A stretch of 64,000 nucleotides of DNA from Chaetorhynchus papuensis (Eukaryota > Chordata > Aves > Passeriformes > Rhipiduridae), in NCBI GenBank assembly GCA_013396525.1, contig VWYX01000122.1:1306444-1370443 (forward strand). Direction: 5' to 3'. A program made the position numbers and the translations under genes. Below, in pieces: positions 1-14,367 of the stretch (position 1 is its first letter; every line of letters begins with the position of its first letter). A model generated the notes under the pieces. It had not been told where the DNA came from, did no database searches, and was given only the letters and a program-made list of their open reading frames with translations.

Positions 1-339
1 CACAGCACTAAACCAGAGCAGCTTGCTTAGTTTTCAGGAAGGTTCCTGTCTGAAGGAGGGGACTGTGCTGTGGTGACTTGAGTGGTGGTGGAATGTACCA
101 TCCCCTTCAGAGGGCAAGAGGCACCTAACAGACGTGCCCTTGATGGGGTAGGAACTGTGTATGGTTAGGATTCAGGTTAACCCTCTCCTAAATGGTGTCA
201 GCAGTTCAAGTTAGACACTTCTTAATGTCTGGAAGGACCAGATGGATGTCTTCTGAAGTTATTTTAAAACCACTTGCTTTCATCTTGCAGAAACTTTTTT
301 TAAAAAGAAACAACCCTGGAAGTATAAAAGCTTAAAAAG
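1..339. other. non-coding DNA before the first CR1
   Basis: No exon, RNA gene or recognisable repeat is seen here. It is taken as part of the FAM219A upstream intron or its 5' flank, because the only exon found lies about 40 kb downstream on the + strand. Confidence 0.5.
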
Positions 340-779
340 AGGAGTTGTTGCACCTCTCATACAAGGACAGGCTAAGAGAATTGGGATTGTTCAGCCTGGA
401 GGGGAAAAGGCTTTGAGGTGACCTAATTGCAGCCTTTCAGTACCTAAAGGGAGCTTACAAGGATGATGGAGAGAAACTTTTTACAGGGGCATGTGGTGAC
501 AGAACAAGGACAAATGGCTTCAACCTGAAAGAGAGTAGGTTTAGATTGGATGTTAGGAAGAAATTCTTTACTGTGAGGGTGGTGAGGTACTAGAACAGGT
601 TGTCCAGAGAAATTGTGGATGTCCCATCCCTGATAGTGTTCAAGGCCAGGCTGGATGGGGCTCTGAGCAACCTGGTCTAGTGGAAAGTGTCCCTGCCCAT
701 GGCAGGGGAGTTGGAACTAGATCATCTTTAAAGTCCCTTCCAACCCAGGCCGTTCTATGAATCTATGATGATTCTATGG
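340..779 (+). mobile_element. CR1 LINE, 3' end fragment
   Basis: This is the longest clear CR1 copy in the window. It carries the familiar 3' sequence order of avian CR1: GGACAGGCTAAGAGAATTGG, TTCAGCCTGGAGG, TTTAGATTGGATGTTAGGAAG, then a GTCCCTTCCAACCCAGG block. It ends in the octamer-type tail TTCTATGAATCTATGATGAT, continuing with TCTATGG. The order places it on the + strand. It is 5' truncated, as nearly all CR1 copies are, and carries no open reading frame. The many substitutions mark it as an old insertion. Confidence 0.93.
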
Positions 780-3210
780 TTTAGCAGTTCTGGAGTATGT
801 CCAATTTCTACCTGTTAATATTTACCCATATCTAGGTAATTCCTCCAAATTAGGATGGAGAAAGTGCTTATAAACCACTGAGGTTTATTTTAAAATTCTT
901 TTACTGCTTGCTGGAGTGAAATAAGTGGCTCTGTAAACCTGGTCCTCCTTCAGTTTGGCAGATTACCTGGAAAACCACCAGCTCTATCCAGTGTATATTT
1001 CAGCCTAACTAATGTTTCCTGATTAGAGTTCCTGCTCTGAAATGCAACTGGATTTGTATCAGAAAAGAGCAAAAACTTTATTTAGGGCAGAGAGGTGTGC
1101 TGAGCCATGAATGCACATCAAAAAGCTCTAAATTGAAAAGAGAAATATCTTCTGGAATGGAAGGATTAGTGCCTGAAGTCTCAGCATCAGTGATGGAGAG
1201 GAAGAGAGAGAAAAACGTCTTAAGAACTCTTAACAAGCTGTTACCTCCAGGTCAGTGGACATTTTGGTATTGCTTTACTCTGCCACGGGTGCAGGTCTGT
1301 CTTCAGACCTGGCTGAAATACGGCGTGATTTCACAAAGCTAGTGGACTCCTGATAAACCTGCGCATCCCCAGTACACAGAAGATCTGTATCAGTCTCTTT
1401 ATATACCTTAAAAAACCCAAACCAAACAACCAAAAACCCAAGTTATTTCAAAAGGCTACATACTTTTGAGTAAGGGGGCGGGAGGCATTTTACTTGTTAT
1501 TGAGATTGGTCTCTGTCCTGTCTTGCATCACTAAGCTGTGTTCTGTGAAGAGATAAAAAACATGAGTAACCAACTCTCCTGGACTTGGAATTGTTTTATG
1601 TTGCTCTGAATAACTCCTGCCTTTACCACTATTTTTTACAGAGGTCTCTCCTCTGAGATGTTCATAGAATTCTATTACTAGCCAGGATGATTTGATGTTG
1701 AATAGATGTTTTTCTTTCAACTTTTCTCTCTGGTTTTCTTTCCCTCATGCCTCTGAAGTCAAGAAATAAAAAATGAATTACAAACCTTTACCTTTTTGTT
1801 TTGTTTCAAACCTCAGCTGGTAGGTTTATGAGAAGAGCAACATCTTTCCTTGAAATCTGCCTTATTATTATCAGGTTGGTGTGATGGAATGATTGAGATT
1901 CTTACAGCTGCCAGTGCAAAGAAAATTACTCTTTGATGTTGCTTTGAGTTATTGCAATAATTTCTTCTGGTAAGAAGGATGTACCTAGTCCTACTTGAGA
2001 TGCTGGGCATCACTCTGATTTTTCCTCAGGTGCTGGCTTTGGTTCTGCAACAAGCTTTTGTTGGCTACTAGATGTTTCCCTTCCAGCAGTACTTGTAGTG
2101 GGTGAAATATTAGAGCCCTAAGTATCAGTGAAAGTACCTAATATTGCATGACATTGCTCTGGTGAAACTGAAAGGGTTTCACGGTGCATTGGCTGGCAGT
2201 AATAGTGCCCGGACATTGCAGTTTAAGGAAAACCAGTTTGTACATGTACACTGCAATGGCTGGTTTTTTAACATCCTCAGCGAGTGTTTAAGCTCAGTTT
2301 ACACAAATATGTAAACTTAGCTGCCTGGCCCCTGATGCAGTGTTGCAGCGTGCTTCTGTCACTTGTTCCACAGGAAGTTGTATGGTCACAGTGTTGAATG
2401 CTACAGCCAGAGATGAGTCTGTGGTCATACGTGCCAGGAAACATCACAGGACAGAGCACCAACCAGCCCCGGTGTCAGCTGAATTATACTGCACATTGAG
2501 GGACTCTTGAGCTAAAGCTTTTGCAAACAGACCCATGGTTAAAAGCTGGGTTAAAAGTTGCTGGTGAAGCAACTGGCAAGGATTCCTTCTGTTTGCCAGA
2601 GGAGTTGCTCTTAGAAGTTCTTATCTCCATCTCATAATCTGGACAAGGATTTCTGTAGATTTAGCAATGTTTGTGGTGCTGAGCTTGGACTTTTCTCATT
2701 AGAACTTGGCCACAGGGCAGCCTTTACTGTGGTGTATGCACCTTGAATTACAGAGGCCAGGGAGTAGCAAGAACAACAGCCAATACTGTTTACAGTCCTT
2801 TCTTAAAAATATTTTCCCTGGCTTTTATAGAATGTGCCAATGGCTTAATGTGACACATCCTATTTTTAATGCAAACAGCTCCCTTCTGGATACCTAATGT
2901 TATCTAGAAAATGGTCAAGAGATACAGCAGCTTTCAGGGCTTGGTATTTAGATTGGAGAAATTAAGCTGCATTACAAGGTTCAGTGAACAGGAGCATGGA
3001 CTGCCTCATGGTGGCTTTTTTGCAGGCTTGCCATCTGGCTAATTATCCAGTGGATGGTGGGAGGCCTGTGTGGTGGTTCCTTTGCTACCTGCAGACCTCT
3101 GACAAGTTTGGGTACGCTGGAGTACTTCAGGTACTTCAGGGCATGCAAGGCAAAGCCTTCCTGCAAGCTGCTGTTCTCCTGTTTTGGCATAGCAGGTACA
3201 CACGTAGCAG
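780..3210. other. non-coding intronic DNA
   Basis: Nothing gene-like is seen on either strand. There is a short A/C-rich low-complexity stretch at about 1408-1440. Open frames here are under 85 codons, mostly begin at GTG or TTG rather than ATG, and have no flanking splice or promoter context. Confidence 0.55.
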
Positions 3211-3270
3211 TTAGGAGTTGGACTCGATGATCCCTGTAGGTCCCTTCAAATTTAGAGTATTCTGTGATTC
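3211..3270 (+). mobile_element. CR1 LINE, short 3' terminal fragment
   Basis: About 60 bases match only the extreme CR1 3' end: GGAGTTGGACTCGATGATCC, then GTAGGTCCCTTC, ending ATTCTGTGATTC. Upstream sequence is not recognisably CR1, so this is a very short 5'-truncated insertion or a decayed remnant. Just upstream at 3122-3139 a 9-base word (GTACTTCAG) is tandemly doubled. Confidence 0.85.
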
Positions 3271-6200
3271 CCTCTTTAAGCTAAAAATTGTGCCAAAGCT
3301 CCATCCACTATGGTCTGCTGAAGGGATGAGTTATAAAAACAATGCAAAAATCTTTCTTCTCCAAATTGTTTGAGTCTTCTCTGTCTGTGAACCTGTCTCT
3401 ACTAAAGAGCTATTGAAAAAGGGATGAACCTGGACAACTGGTGCTGAAGGACTTTTGTTCTGTCCCAAAATGTGTAGAACTTGGGTAAGAGTCACGGAAA
3501 CATCCTGATGAGCCAAAATCAGTAAAATTTTCTGGTCAGCACAAGAGACTTTTTGCGCAGACCTCCAGGAAAGAGGCTCATGGTCCTCTAGATTGTTCTT
3601 TGTAAGGTTTAAACTTTCTATATGCAGTGTTGATTAAGAGCAGGATAATTTTTTGGTGCCGTACCACTGTATCTTTAAGTATTCTCAGGTCTGGATGTTA
3701 GAAAAATAGCTCTTGAACCTGATAGTTGTACATAAATGTCAGCTCTGTGTCAAGAATAAACATCTGGTTGGATGTGCACTCGGTTAATATTGATTAAAAT
3801 TGCAGTCTCATTAAAGCAGAGTCTGGTGATACGGCCTTTTGTTGCTATGGGCAACCAACATGTTGTAAACTCAGTGAATATTAGATTTATATTTAATGTT
3901 TCCATTGTCTTTCTGGTACAAACAAGGTTGCTTCCCATAGATGAAGAGAGTTCTGACAGCCCTTTGAGGACACTGAAGCAATGCTAACAAGATCAGGGAT
4001 TTAGATGTCTGTTCTCAACTGATTATTTTTTAAATGTTTTTCCATTGTGGAAGAGGTTTTTTGTTTAAGTCTGTCTTTCCCTTGCTTCCTGGGGTGGTCA
4101 GGGACAAACACATTGGAGCCACAAAATACCTTCTGTATTTAAGGGTGAATCATGGATTTGGGGTTCACATTTCAGCAGTGTCTCTGAGGTTCTGGCAGGT
4201 CTCCCTGTGGAGGTATTGGCCGTCTCCTAAGAAACGGACACAGATGAGGGCGAAGCAAGACTAAATTAATAAACTGTTCATGTGAACTTTCCACTGGAGC
4301 TTGGCAGCTCGTGACTCTCTTAGAAGCAGTGAGCATTCTCCAACGAAAACAACTCAAAGAAAAATTAATTCTATCCTGACAGTGCAACAGTGTAGGGAGC
4401 CTTACACCTCCTGAGAGCTAGATGCTTGGGTTCCGGAGATGATCTCTAATGTAATCTTGCAGCATCAGTTTTTGTCTTTCTAACCTCTGTTTGTTCTTGC
4501 TGAAGTCATGGTCAGCAGCCAACGTGGGCTAGAAAGAGCCTTTTGCAAGTGTGAGGTTCACATCCTCTGTTCTCCCTAAACACCAGTCCTCTTGTTCTTG
4601 CAGACAGGATGTTGTTACAAGCTGACTTCATACAGGACCTACAATTCTGAAATTCTTTAACTTATTTTTAGGCAAGAAGTATATGAATATGCCTTCACCA
4701 GAAACAAAAATTATTTCTATAAAATTTTTCTCTTAAAACTGAATGATTTGGCCATGTCCTTTAGCTAACTGGCATGGAACTATTTCTTTCATTATGAGCT
4801 ATGTATCATTTTATTTTAATGGGTTTTTTAAGTCTCTTTCATGGAAGGAACCTCCTGTCCAAAATGGAATATTATGTGATGTGTTGGTTTTTGGTGGTGG
4901 CTATTACAACCACATGAGAAAATGAATGGGGATATGGTGCTGTTCTCCACTTCCAGGAATATCTGAGGGTGCATCCATCCTGTGACCTCAACAAGACTCC
5001 AGCATAATGTAGAGATGCCTGAATTAACGTTAAGCTGAGCATCTCTGTCCAGACAAGCCAGCATGAAGCCTTCCAGGACTGCAATGCCCATCCCAAAAGT
5101 CGGGTAATTTAGCCTTCAGTGAGCTTTGTGCTTTTTTGATGAAAGTATATATCAGGTAACTTGTTTAAAGCTAAGTGAAGTTGTCTTTCAGTTGCACTGC
5201 ACTAACTCACATAGTACCGAGCCCCTCAGAGCACTGAAAATGTTTTAACCACTTGAAAGAGATTTGCCTCTGAGCTATGCAAGAGCGTGTGCTGGTCATG
5301 CAGAGGTTGAATTAGCTCTTGGTCTTGTGTCTTCATTTACTAACAAATTCCAGCTGCTTCCAGACAGGCTACTTGTGGAGAGAGAGTCAGGAGGGAGATC
5401 ATTTGATGTGTTCACTTATTTGACTTCAGTTTTATGTGTCCTTAAGGATGTGCTTTGTAGGTAACTGCAGGGGTTGCAGCATGGTAACTTGGGTACAAGT
5501 GGCTTTTCGTAAAGAAATAGGGAAGAAAATGTGATTTCCCATAACAGCTACTTGCTGAACTAAACTGTAATTAAATTTTCAAGCAAAGTCTAAGTGCTAC
5601 TGAATATTGTATAGAGCTGCGCATCTTTCTTATTTGTTCAAGGCAGTGATTACAGGGAGCAGTATGCAGAGCTTTTGCAGATTTGCAGGTTGCCAGCTAT
5701 GCTGCCGTGTTTCCTCTTAAAAAACTATCTGGAAGGTGTTTTGGGAGGAGGATTTTTTGCATCCTGTAGCTGTAGGGAAAATGAGCAAGTTATGTGGATT
5801 GCCCTCTGATATTTGCTCTGTTTTTTCTTGAAATAATTTTACTCAGTAAACATTTTTCAGATGGTTTTGGTGTTTTCTGTGGCTCCGATGCAGCTGTGGT
5901 GTGTTGGGCTCTGGAAAAAACGGAAATCAATGGAAGAGCTCAGCAGTGCCCCCATGAAAGCCATCAGATAAGAGTTTTAAATTACCTGTATACCTTGGCT
6001 CTGCCTATAAAATAAGTAAGTCAATGGGTGGGCAAACAGAGATTTAAGATTTTGCCCAATGATTGTGGAGGACTGGGTTCACGGGAGAAACTACATGGGA
6101 CTTTTTCTAATAAGTGTTTGTTTTCAGGACATTAACATATAGTAAATGTGTGAGCTAAAATACAAGTCTCTGCTAGACCATTGCTGGGTCAGCATGTTGT

Positions 6201-9200
6201 ATGGAAAATAGTATCTGAAAAGTTCATGCCAATTCACTGTAGTATGGATGTACCGTGGAGCTGGCTTAGAGCTGCAATGCAGGGTTTTGTTTCTCAGGAC
6301 AAGTAGCCCCAAAGGACTGAACATGCAGTGTCATTCCTGGCCTATCTGTAAGGCTCGACTCCATGACGCAGCCTTTTTATTCCCAGACATGCACACAAAC
6401 ATGCTCAGCAGAGATTTGAGGGTTTCCTGCCCTGGGAGTGGGTTGGTTGAGACTATTTCTTGATTAAGACATCAGTATTTTGCATGACGGTTCTGCAGAT
6501 CACCTAGTTTGCCTTCAAAGGCATCACTAAAGATGCCTGTCTTAAGCTGTCTTCTTGCTGCCAGCCCTTCTGCTGCTGTTCCCCCACATTACTTCAGGTT
6601 GCTATGGGGTCAGATCTTACTTTAAATACTGGGATAAAGCCAAGTGTGCTTGTGTGCAATTGCAGGTTTCTGTCCTTGATGTGAGAGCCACGAGGCTTTG
6701 TGTGTGTCTGCAAGAGACTGGAGGTGAAGCAGCTAAGGAAAGATTGCAGCTTCCCAGCAGAGGTTTGTAAGGGTGTTTTTGTGTGACAGGGTGTACCTGG
6801 TGACAGCAGGTACCAGCACACAGGGTGTGGGACTACCTGAGATGTGACACAGGCTGTCACATCTGTGACAAGTTGGAGCAGAGCAGAGGAAAAGAGACCC
6901 TGGAGAGCTTCAAATCAACGACACAGACACGTGGAGAAGAGGAAGCCACAGGCTTGTTGGGTGTTCAGTGGGTTGGGAAACAGCAATTAGGCTGTAATTA
7001 GTCAGCAGTAGCAGTGATGAAGACGTGCCAGAGGCCATTGACCTCTAACAAGGCTTCTGATAGAAAGCCACAGCCCATAAAAGTCAAATCTTTTCCAAGG
7101 TCACAGTTTTTGGAACCTTGGTAGACACCAAAATCTGGTGGAATGGAGTGAGTATTTTAGGGAATATTAAATACAACACTTTGGGTGGTCCTCTCAGCAC
7201 AAGCTTCTTTTTCTAAACAATTGAACATATATATACACCTTGCTTTTCAGAATTTTCTGAGGGAGAGGCCTCTACCTTCTGCTAGACCCCTCTGATTTTC
7301 CTGTCCATGTAAGTTGGGTTGCACAGCTCAGGCTGGCCCCTTCACAGTACAGGTATAGAAATCAATGTGTTAGAATCCAAAAGCAATTGCACCATTTAAA
7401 AATGCCTTCAGGTTTGAGCAAATTCCCACTTTTTTGGCCATCTTGTTTTAAATGACACTTTGAGAAATTCTTGTCAATTCATCCATGGGAAGGTAAGTCA
7501 CTCATTTAATCACTTAAAGCATTAAAGACCCTGGTTTTCTGACACTTGCTTGTTCTGCAGTGCATTTCTAAACACCTGGTTGTCAGCAGAACAGAATTCA
7601 AAAGCATAAAGTGTTGTTTTTTGTGCAAACACTCGAGACTGCACATTGTTTTTACCTCTTCTTTGAATAAGCGGTATTACTTCTGCTTCTGGAGAAGAGC
7701 AGCATCTGGTTAGATGTGTTTAAGTGTCCTGTGCCAGTCTGAACAGTACACACTTCTGCTCCCTGGAAACAAAGAGAGAGGCTTCAGAGGTGTCTGATTA
7801 GCTGTTAGCGTGTTCTCTTGACAGTCTCCAACTTTTCTTCTTCTTTCTAGCACCCACTTCTGGAGTACTTGTGTGAAAGACAGTTGAGCAGAGAAGTACT
7901 TTGATATCAAAGTGCAGAGAAGATTTCTGGGAATGCTAGTGCAGAATTAGGGAATGTAGTGGTTACTACACATGCTTTTTAAGAAGAAAGAGATAGAGAG
8001 AGATGCGTGAATTTGAAATTTGGATTATGGTACTGTTGCTCATTGCCGCAGTCTCTACCCAGTGGTGTCTGTCAGGAACATGCAATTCACTGGCTAACAT
8101 AATTGAATTAAATTTTAAATGTGTGATCAGCTATTTTAAACCTTCAAGACAAATATTTCAACCTGTGTGAAAAAAACTTTCTACAGTATAAAGAAAACAT
8201 TCAGAGGAACATGGATATCCACACTTTATGATCCAGCTAACAAACTGGACAAGTCACTGTCTGAATACCTGGTGCCTAGGTTTGACGTGCAAAGCCCCAG
8301 CTTTTTTGGTAATTGTCTCTTCTGGGGCATGAGAAAGATTTTCAGTTTATTAATAGTAATTTCACAGTTGGGAAATTATTGAGAGAAAAAGGGAAGAAAG
8401 CTTTTTTTTTATAATCAACCTGTGGAAGAGAACTGAGGGAGAGACCTTTCTGTTCTGAAATCTTGTTGATTTGTGGTCAGAAATTTGATAAATTTTGCAA
8501 CACATTACTTCAAAATGCATTTATAATCTTATATGTGCAGTGCTTTTAGGGCTTCTCATTGCTTTTTAAAAGCTGTGTTTGTGCACTATACCTCCAATTT
8601 CTATTCAATAGTTTCAGTAGCAGAGTAGGGATTTGTGGGGAGGGTATCAGATTCATTTTATTGTGACACCAGAGTCTGGATAAACACAACAATGGATGAT
8701 TACTTTCCTTTGCAGACTGATACCAGTAGCACAAATAGTAACTGTAAGTCTAGATTTAGTGGCAAAGTGAACGTTAACCTTGTCTGAAAAATGAAGAAAG
8801 ACCAGTCATCAGAGTGAAAACTAATGCATAAATGGAAAGTTAATGACTTAAATTTATGTTTCATGCTTGCTGATTTTATTTTTAAGTCACTGATGTTAAT
8901 AGGGGTATAAATCATTTCAACTCATCTTCTATCTTTACCTTGCAATTCAAGGCAATGAAAAGCAGTGCTGCAAAGAATATACTGGAGGGAGCAGAGATGT
9001 ATTTTCCCTTTCCAGTTCTGTGTAACAGGTCATTCTACCCTGGTGAAGCCTTGTGCCTTCATGCTCTTCTGATCAGTACAGCACAGCTTGGTCTCCAGTC
9101 TATTGTTCTGTCAAACTTTATGGAGCCTTCTATTTCAACATGTTCTCTTGGTTGAGTTTCTGTTGTTCTCATTAATAAATGTTTATTTGCACTACTTGCT

Positions 9201-12200
9201 GTTTCATAAAGCTCTTTGCTGGAGACTCAGCTGTTCCAACATGGCTGTGTTTTCTGTCACCGTACAATAATGTCTGTTCATGGAATCACTGAAAAAAGGG
9301 GAATAAAGTTTCCTTCTACAATTAGCTGCCCATGGATTAACAATCGTTGTATTGTTGTAGTAGTGTCTACATTTTATTGTAGTGTATTAATTCAATAGCT
9401 TTGATCCTAATCTCGAGGCATAAAGTTATTCAGTTCTGGCTTACTGCAGTGCTGGGAGGATAGGCTGGATTTTTGGGGGAATGTGAGGCCTGAAAATCCC
9501 TCTCTTAGCACCATCATGGACAGAGTATAGTGCCCTCTGTGAAACTGGGGGTCACAATTGTGCATAAGGCAGGCATGTTTTTCCAAGGAGCCTCTCTGCC
9601 CATTGTGGAGTCAGCAAATTTTTACCACTAACACATCTGTGATTCAAAGGCTGGTAGGTCTTGAGGAAGTGAAGCCTTCCTGGGTTTTCTCTGTAAGAAT
9701 TAAAAACTTTGAAGTGGGTAGTACAGAGCAAACAAGGAAGAGAAGTGGGCATAAAGAGCTGGAATTACAAACTAGAACGGATGAGTTTAGCTTCCCAAAA
9801 CTTCAACCAAAGAATGGTTCTGACTCACAGTGGTGGTGTTTTTTTCCAGTTTTCTGACTGGGTTAGCTCTCACCTGCCTAGGTAGGAAGATGCCCTTTTT
9901 ATAAGAGCAGCTCAGTCCAGGCCTGGATGGTCATCATCCTGCTTCATGTAGCATCATTTGTAGTTGAAGTGGTGCAGGTCAAATCACGCAGTCTCTGACA
10001 CTGCCAATTCCCTGTTTGCCACAATATGGCTCTGAGTCTTTAAAAGCACTCGACAGTTCAGTTCTGGGTGTGGGAAAGGATTCTGCCACAGGGTTACATT
10101 GCATGCTGCTCACCAGGAAGATGTTCCTAGAGGACTTAAGTGGAGTATGTTTGATCTAAGCCATTAAGATTTGTGAATTCTGCAAGAATATTTCTAGAAC
10201 TGATTTCCAAATGTAGAGCCATGCTTTAATTTCTGTGGAATACCATGTCAGCTGACCCTTACAAATGCTTGATTGGGTTTTAAAAAAGCACATCTGTGTC
10301 TAATGAGTCTAATTAGAAATGAAAAACCTGCATTTTTAATAGCTTTGGGTGAGTAGAAAAGGACTTTAACACAGAGGCTGTGTCTTGATGTATGCATGGT
10401 GGGGAAGGAGAGAGGAAAGGTGGCCCTGGGAAACTTCTCACTAATATCTTCCAGTTTTTGAGGCATGTGCACAAAAGCTCACAATGTTTCAGTCATTGAG
10501 TATTGTTCCAGTTTCAAGAGGTAAATGCTATTGCACACTTCCCTCATCTTGACTGAAATGCAGGTGAATGCCCAGAATGCCGTTGATTTGTTCTGCTTAG
10601 CTGTGGGGTACGTGCTGCTTTGAAGCACCTCCATGGCACTCAGGAAAATGAGCATATTTTCAGCAGCATGTGGAGACATGGAGGTGTGTCATGAGATAAT
10701 GGCTGAAGTGCAGATCCTCCCTCCATGCCACAGTTTGGTTGCAGAGGGACAGGAGGCTTATGTGACAGTGGGTCTATCCATTTCTCCTTGTCATACATTT
10801 CTGTTGGCTGATACAAGCCAATTTTAAAACTCTTTTTGAAAGGTAATTAGGATGCTGTATTTCAGGATTCACTAAGAAAGACAGCATTAGAGTAGAAAAT
10901 ACCCAAAAGAGTGTCCCACTCTGGGAAGGATGAGCAGAATTCAGGCAGGCTGGGATTTACATGGCAGCTGCCTGCAAACTGGACCATGCACTCTGGGTCT
11001 GAGCAATGCTTTCTCCTTCCTGACAATGGCATTCTAGGAGGTACAAGCTAGTATTGCTGCAAGCTGGGTTGAAGGGCAAATAGACAAATCTTTGTGTAAC
11101 CAAGTTTCTTTAGTTTTCCTAGTCAGGCAACAGCCAGTTGCATTTTAGAAGGAAATCAGAAGAAGTTGATGTTTAGAGAAAAAGTCTGGCCATGGATTGG
11201 AGTCATCAAACAGCCACCAGATAACAACTTGCAAGGCACAAAGCATGTTAACAAAGGGTGAACTTTGACCACAGGGTAGCACAGCACTTGGAGTCAGAAT
11301 GGTATGAAATGGTTCAGAAAGGCCCCTATGAGCATCAGGTGTGGTTAATTTTCATCTTGTTTTTGAGGCTGTAAGCTTATCCCTTCCACCCTGTGCTTCA
11401 GTTTCTTTGTTCCCAGCTCTCTAATGCATCTCCTATTGTCCCCAGTAGCCCAATGTTCCTCTGTATAATGGTTGTCAAGGTTCTTCTAGTGTGTCTTTTT
11501 GGGGGCTGGTTTGTTGGGGTTTTTTTTAATTATAGGTTCTGATTTCTTTCAGGTAAAAGATGAATTAAAAAAAATCTTAAGCAGCAGATTAAATTGCTCA
11601 GTTGCAATAATGCTGGCTCTTCCCTCTCTCACACAGACTTGGATGGAATGGAAGATGTGTTTGGGAGAACAGTATTGGAGAAACCTGCACTAGTGTTTCA
11701 GACCCTTTAAATGAGGCTACCACCACATCATAACGGAATACAGCCACTCAAGTCCTGCTGTGCTCCACTGTCATTAGCAGAGTTCCTTCTTTTCCTTGTA
11801 TGAATTCATTTCAAAATCTAAATCAAAATAAAAATTTGTTCCTCTGTGCAGCTCTGATGTTCTGTGACGAAGGCCAGTGACTGTGCCCATGCACATGGGT
11901 CTGTCACCTCTCTTTGCCTGTGTGTGTGCGTTCCATGGGAGAGTGGTGCCATGGCAGCCTGGCCTTTCGAGCAGTCCCTGCTCAGGCCCATCACCTGGTG
12001 TGGGCAGGGATGGGTGTGACTAGCAGCCCACCAGCCAGATTCAGTGCAAACCATCTGCCTCTCACAGCAGGGCTGGGTAATGATCTCAGCGTGTTTCACG
12101 CCCTGGGAACTTGGTGCAAACATGTTCTCGTATGGTGGATGACAAGGGAGTCCTGAACATTTCCAGCCTGTGGAGAGACTCTGAAAGCAGTAGCCAAATC

Positions 12201-14367
12201 AGGGGTGGAACAGATGCCGACAGTCAGCAGAGAGGGTGATGCTGTGGAGTAAAAAGGGTCATTCCACCACACGGCACATATAGGTTGAGCCCTGGCACAC
12301 TGAGCTTCGTTGGCTCAGCCACCTCGGGGAAGGCAGTTCACTACACTGTGCTTATCCCTGTGGAGACAAGCTGTTCTCTCTGCACAGCCTGGGGCACCTC
12401 TCCTATTTCTGTCACCAGCCTGCAGCTCTAAGGGTGGTTTTGCTAACCACTAATTGCTTGTTTCATTCAAACGGAAAAGGAAGGGTCTTGGTGGATGTGG
12501 CTTTTGTCCTCGTTATCTTTCATTTCAGAGCTATCCTCTGGAACACTGCAGTGCAGGGGAAGCTCATCTCATTCTGGTCCGATGGAGCTATGAAATGTAA
12601 ATCATTGTAATCTGTAAACCCTCGTCCTCCTGGGGTCCTTCTTACTGACTGTGCATAGCCAGAATGAAGCAGCATTTTCTGAGCTGGCTGAGGATGGTGG
12701 GAAATGGAGAGGAGAGGGGATGCAGTGCTTGAGGCCAACAGAGCGTGTTCATTCTCTCTGAAGGCTATTTCTCCCCTGTCTCCAATACTGCACATCTGTC
12801 TCACTTTGAAAAAAAGGCACAAGGAGACTTGGACCCAGGCTTTCCATGTGGCAGAGGTATGGAGAAGTGGAGTAGCAAAGGAGTTTGGAGTTCATATAAA
12901 GCTCATGAAACATCTGATAACTCAGAGCTGGAGCTAAAGAGTAGAGGAAAGACATTTCATTGTGTGCCATGGGTCATGCTGGAATTAAAATACGTCCTGC
13001 TGATGTGATCTTGCTCTTTAGTGTGTTGGAGCTCCGTTTAGGCAGTGCCTACAGAAGATAAAGCATCTGAGTTGGATCTTCCAGTTGGTTTTATTCCTGG
13101 ACAGAAGGAGCATTATATCTTTGAAGCCATGTTGTTTGGGTTGTGAACAAGAGAGAATTTCCATTGTCTTTTTCCCCAGCCTTTTTTTGATCTTTTTCAA
13201 TAGCTAATAGCTGCTATTCAGACTGTTCCAAAATCAGCAGAGTAAAGCAGAGCTGGTGTTGTTTTTGCTGCCCGCAGTTCTTTTCTCCACTCTAATAGAA
13301 GTACCCATAACATCTCTTCTCACTGTGCTGCTGGTGGGCAGGGCTCAAGATGCTATGGAAGTCCTGTCTGTCTGCAGATGGAGGACAGCACTGCATTACC
13401 TCACATGTGGAAGCAAATGGGTCAGGGCTTCACTGCTTTCACATGGAAAATTTGCTTTTCCAGCAGGTGTGGTCATCTCTCTGTTAGAGACTGAGTTCCG
13501 GGCTGCTGTTACTTTTTGTGTTGGCTTACATAAGCAACAGCTCATAAAATCTACAATTTAAAGCATAGGACACCAAGGTGAAAAGCTGCACTGTACTTCA
13601 TCATTGCCTTATAACATTAAGGCACCTGGGTTAATCTCATGAAATGAATTGACAAATTGACAAGTCCATTTTTTTAATCTAATTGCTTTTTCATTTTGAT
13701 CATCAGATAGAGCCACTGACCCTTAGATGAGTCAAAACCTTCAAATCAATGTCTTGGAAACTAAACACCTTGTCATAGTTTCCAAAACCAATTATAAACT
13801 GCATCTTTAAAAGCTCTTTTAATCTTTTTTTTTAAAAAAACGCTCAGATAAATACACCTTCAGCAGGTTAGGTGCTTCCTTCTGAAACTTACTGTATATG
13901 AGCTGAGACAAATACAAAAGGAAAAACTGGTGACTCCCATATAGTGTTTCAGGCTATTTTCTGGTTGGCAAGCTGAGTATACCGGTCCTAAAAATGCTAA
14001 TAAGCCTTTTGTAAATGAGTGTTAACTTGTTAATTAAGAATTTCTAGCTATGGTTATGACCTGCAGGGAAATGTTTAATTGGCTGTTTTCCCTAGCTGGT
14101 TCAATGTCTTCTTACTAGAAAGAAGGAAGAGTGGGTATACTTATGGGACTTGAGTGCCCTCAGACCTAGTGTAAGCCAGGGTTCCTGTGCTCAATACTGC
14201 TGCAGGAATTTTCACTGGTGACCTCTTCAAGGAAGGTCTCCACATTAGGGCAGCAGAGCAAGCACTTGCTTGCCTGCCTCAGTTTGCCCTGAAAGATGAA
14301 TACAGGTAGTGGGGAAGCAACAGAAATGTGCTCTTCTCTGATGGAGCGTGGTCACACATTTCCTACA
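3271..14367. other. non-coding intronic DNA
   Basis: An 11-kb stretch without a supported gene. It contains a pair of perfect inverted repeats at 6793-6864 (listed separately) but no recognisable LINE, LTR, tRNA or snRNA. Open frames reach only about 100 codons and look like chance frames, with no protein family resemblance. Confidence 0.5.
6793..6864. repeat. two adjacent perfect inverted repeats
   Basis: The first is GTACCTG (6793-6799) pairing with CAGGTAC (6807-6813) across 7 bases. The second is AGATGTGACA (6840-6849) pairing with TGTCACATCT (6855-6864) across the 5-base loop CAGGC. Both arms are exact. They could form cruciforms or RNA hairpins, or be dimeric protein-binding sites. The stems are too short for a microRNA precursor. 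Confidence 0.7.
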
